Source: Acidobacteriota bacterium
GTDB lineage: Bacteria; Acidobacteriota; Terriglobia; Terriglobales; Acidobacteriaceae
Direction of reading: 5' to 3'
DNA length: 43,070 nucleotides
NCBI GenBank assembly: GCA_003225055.1
Contig: QIAU01000192.1
Location: 1-43,070 of the forward strand
The notes below the pieces were generated by a model. The model was not told the origin of the DNA. It saw only the letters and a program-made list of their open reading frames with translations, and ran no database searches. Each line of letters starts with the position of its first letter. The first letter of the stretch is position 1. The position numbers and the translations under genes are program-made. Below, one piece after another: positions 42,507-43,070 of this stretch.

Positions 42507-43070
42507 ATGTCGCCGCTCTTCGAAACACTGACTTCGCAGCGAAGCTGGGTGATTGCTGCCCTTTTGCTCGGAACTCTGGTCTCCTTCTCCTCTGTGTCAT
42601 ACGTCTGGCCGCGCCACGCGCACATGAATGACGATCCTCGCGGAATCAACAACCGGTCGAGGGTTGGTGAAAGCTCTGATGATCCGCAGTTGTTACTGTC
42701 GGAAGCCGACCACTTTTATTGGCTGAACAACGGACACAAGGCTGCGCCGCTCTATGCACGGGCCGAAGGGCTGTTCTCGGCACATGGCGATCTCCGGAAA
42801 GAGGTTCACGCGAAAGTCGGCCGACTTAGGTCCGAAGCTGAGACCATGTCGTTCGTCGAGCTTTCGCGTTTTCTCGAAGCACAACTACATGACCCCGTCG
42901 TGGAGCGAGGTAAGGCCTTGCGGCTCTGGTGCCTCATTGTAAAGGGCTAACGGACATTGAGATTGACTACAGAGCAACGACACTCGCGCGAACGGTGAAC
43001 TCGGACTCTTTGATTTCGTAAAAGGGAATCCTGGACACGCAGCGCTGTGCTCGGTGGAGCGCTCCTTTCG
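42507..43070 (+). pseudogene. Membrane-anchored TPR-type protein, frameshifted and cut by the window edge
   Basis: From ATG 42507 there is one transmembrane segment ('WVIAALLLGTLVSFSSVSYV') and then 'LSEADHFYWLNNGHKAAPLY', 'ARAEGLFSAHGDLRKEVHAK' and 'ETMSFVELSRFLEAQL', a helical repeat pattern seen in long acidobacterial TPR or CHAT-type proteins (recollection, not confirmed). A TAA at 42948-42950 interrupts it. One added base there would continue 'GLTDIEIDYRATTLA', and a further frame later reads 'GELGLFDFVKGNPGHAALCS', so at least two indels are present. A weak promoter-like TATAGA (42446-42451) lies upstream. Confidence 0.55.

Noticed and set aside
1-43070. CRISPR arrays, tRNA/rRNA genes, riboswitches and prophage genes
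   Set aside because: Looked for on both strands; no regularly spaced repeats, tRNA-like cloverleaf ends or phage structural motifs were recognised.

Overview
This window most likely comes from a soil Acidobacteriota chromosome (inference). The pointers are a 1,200-residue TonB-dependent receptor with an N-terminal carboxypeptidase-regulatory-like domain and the 'PLNGRNF' plug motif, three CRTAC1-type FG-GAP/ASPIC-UnbV proteins, TPR/multiheme cytochrome fusions, a CHRD protein, and abundant secreted glycoside hydrolases. No rRNA, tRNA, CRISPR array or replication origin was seen.

Positions 1-20911 plus 27553-32355 form a large fucose/galactose polysaccharide-utilisation region. It holds two GH27 alpha-galactosidases (1-2131 and 7488-8873), four intact GH29 alpha-L-fucosidases (4912, 12169, 27553 and 30958), a decayed GH95 fucosidase (6470-7394) and a CocE/NonD-S15 hydrolase (2528-4309). 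Uptake genes are a TonB-dependent receptor (15785-19390), an L-fucose:H+ symporter FucP and a RhaT-like permease. Catabolic genes are an L-fuconate dehydratase, an L-rhamnose/L-fucose-type mutarotase, a zinc alcohol dehydrogenase related to L-galactonate 5-dehydrogenase, and a broken SDR (30242-30761). An IclR-family regulator (20075-20911) is divergent from the receptor. A clean sigma-70 promoter for the receptor has two direct TTTCATCTAT repeats exactly 20 bp apart just upstream of its -35, and the IclR upstream region carries a TTTCA-N5-TGAAA inverted repeat. A simple model: secreted enzymes release fucose and galactose from a fucosylated galactan, the receptor and permeases import the products, and fucose enters the non-phosphorylative fuconate pathway. 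The lactonase and the terminal hydrolase of that pathway are not in the window.

Two redox/repeat-protein modules lie to the right. Module A (21221-27510, plus strand, tightly packed) encodes a 7-heme cytochrome with C-terminal TPRs, a CRTAC1/ASPIC-UnbV protein, a TPR protein (ATGA overlap) and a second CRTAC1 protein. Module B (33608-41536) has an 855-residue TPR protein and an 8-heme cytochrome with N-terminal TPRs on the minus strand, a divergent third CRTAC1 protein, and a convergent two-heme cytochrome resembling the photosynthetic reaction-centre cytochrome family. The same three protein classes occurring twice, with the cytochrome/TPR domain order swapped, is the best candidate here for an undescribed system.

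Decay is visible at several points. The GH95 and SDR genes keep both ends and have lost the middle. An IS200/IS605 scrap joins a TnpA HUH fragment to a TnpB tail and its terminal hairpin. A trypsin-like relic lies at 32405-32635, an unidentified relic at 11727-11997, an IS630-IS91 chimera at 41800-42375, and a duplicated fragment of a frameshifted membrane/TPR-type gene at the right edge.
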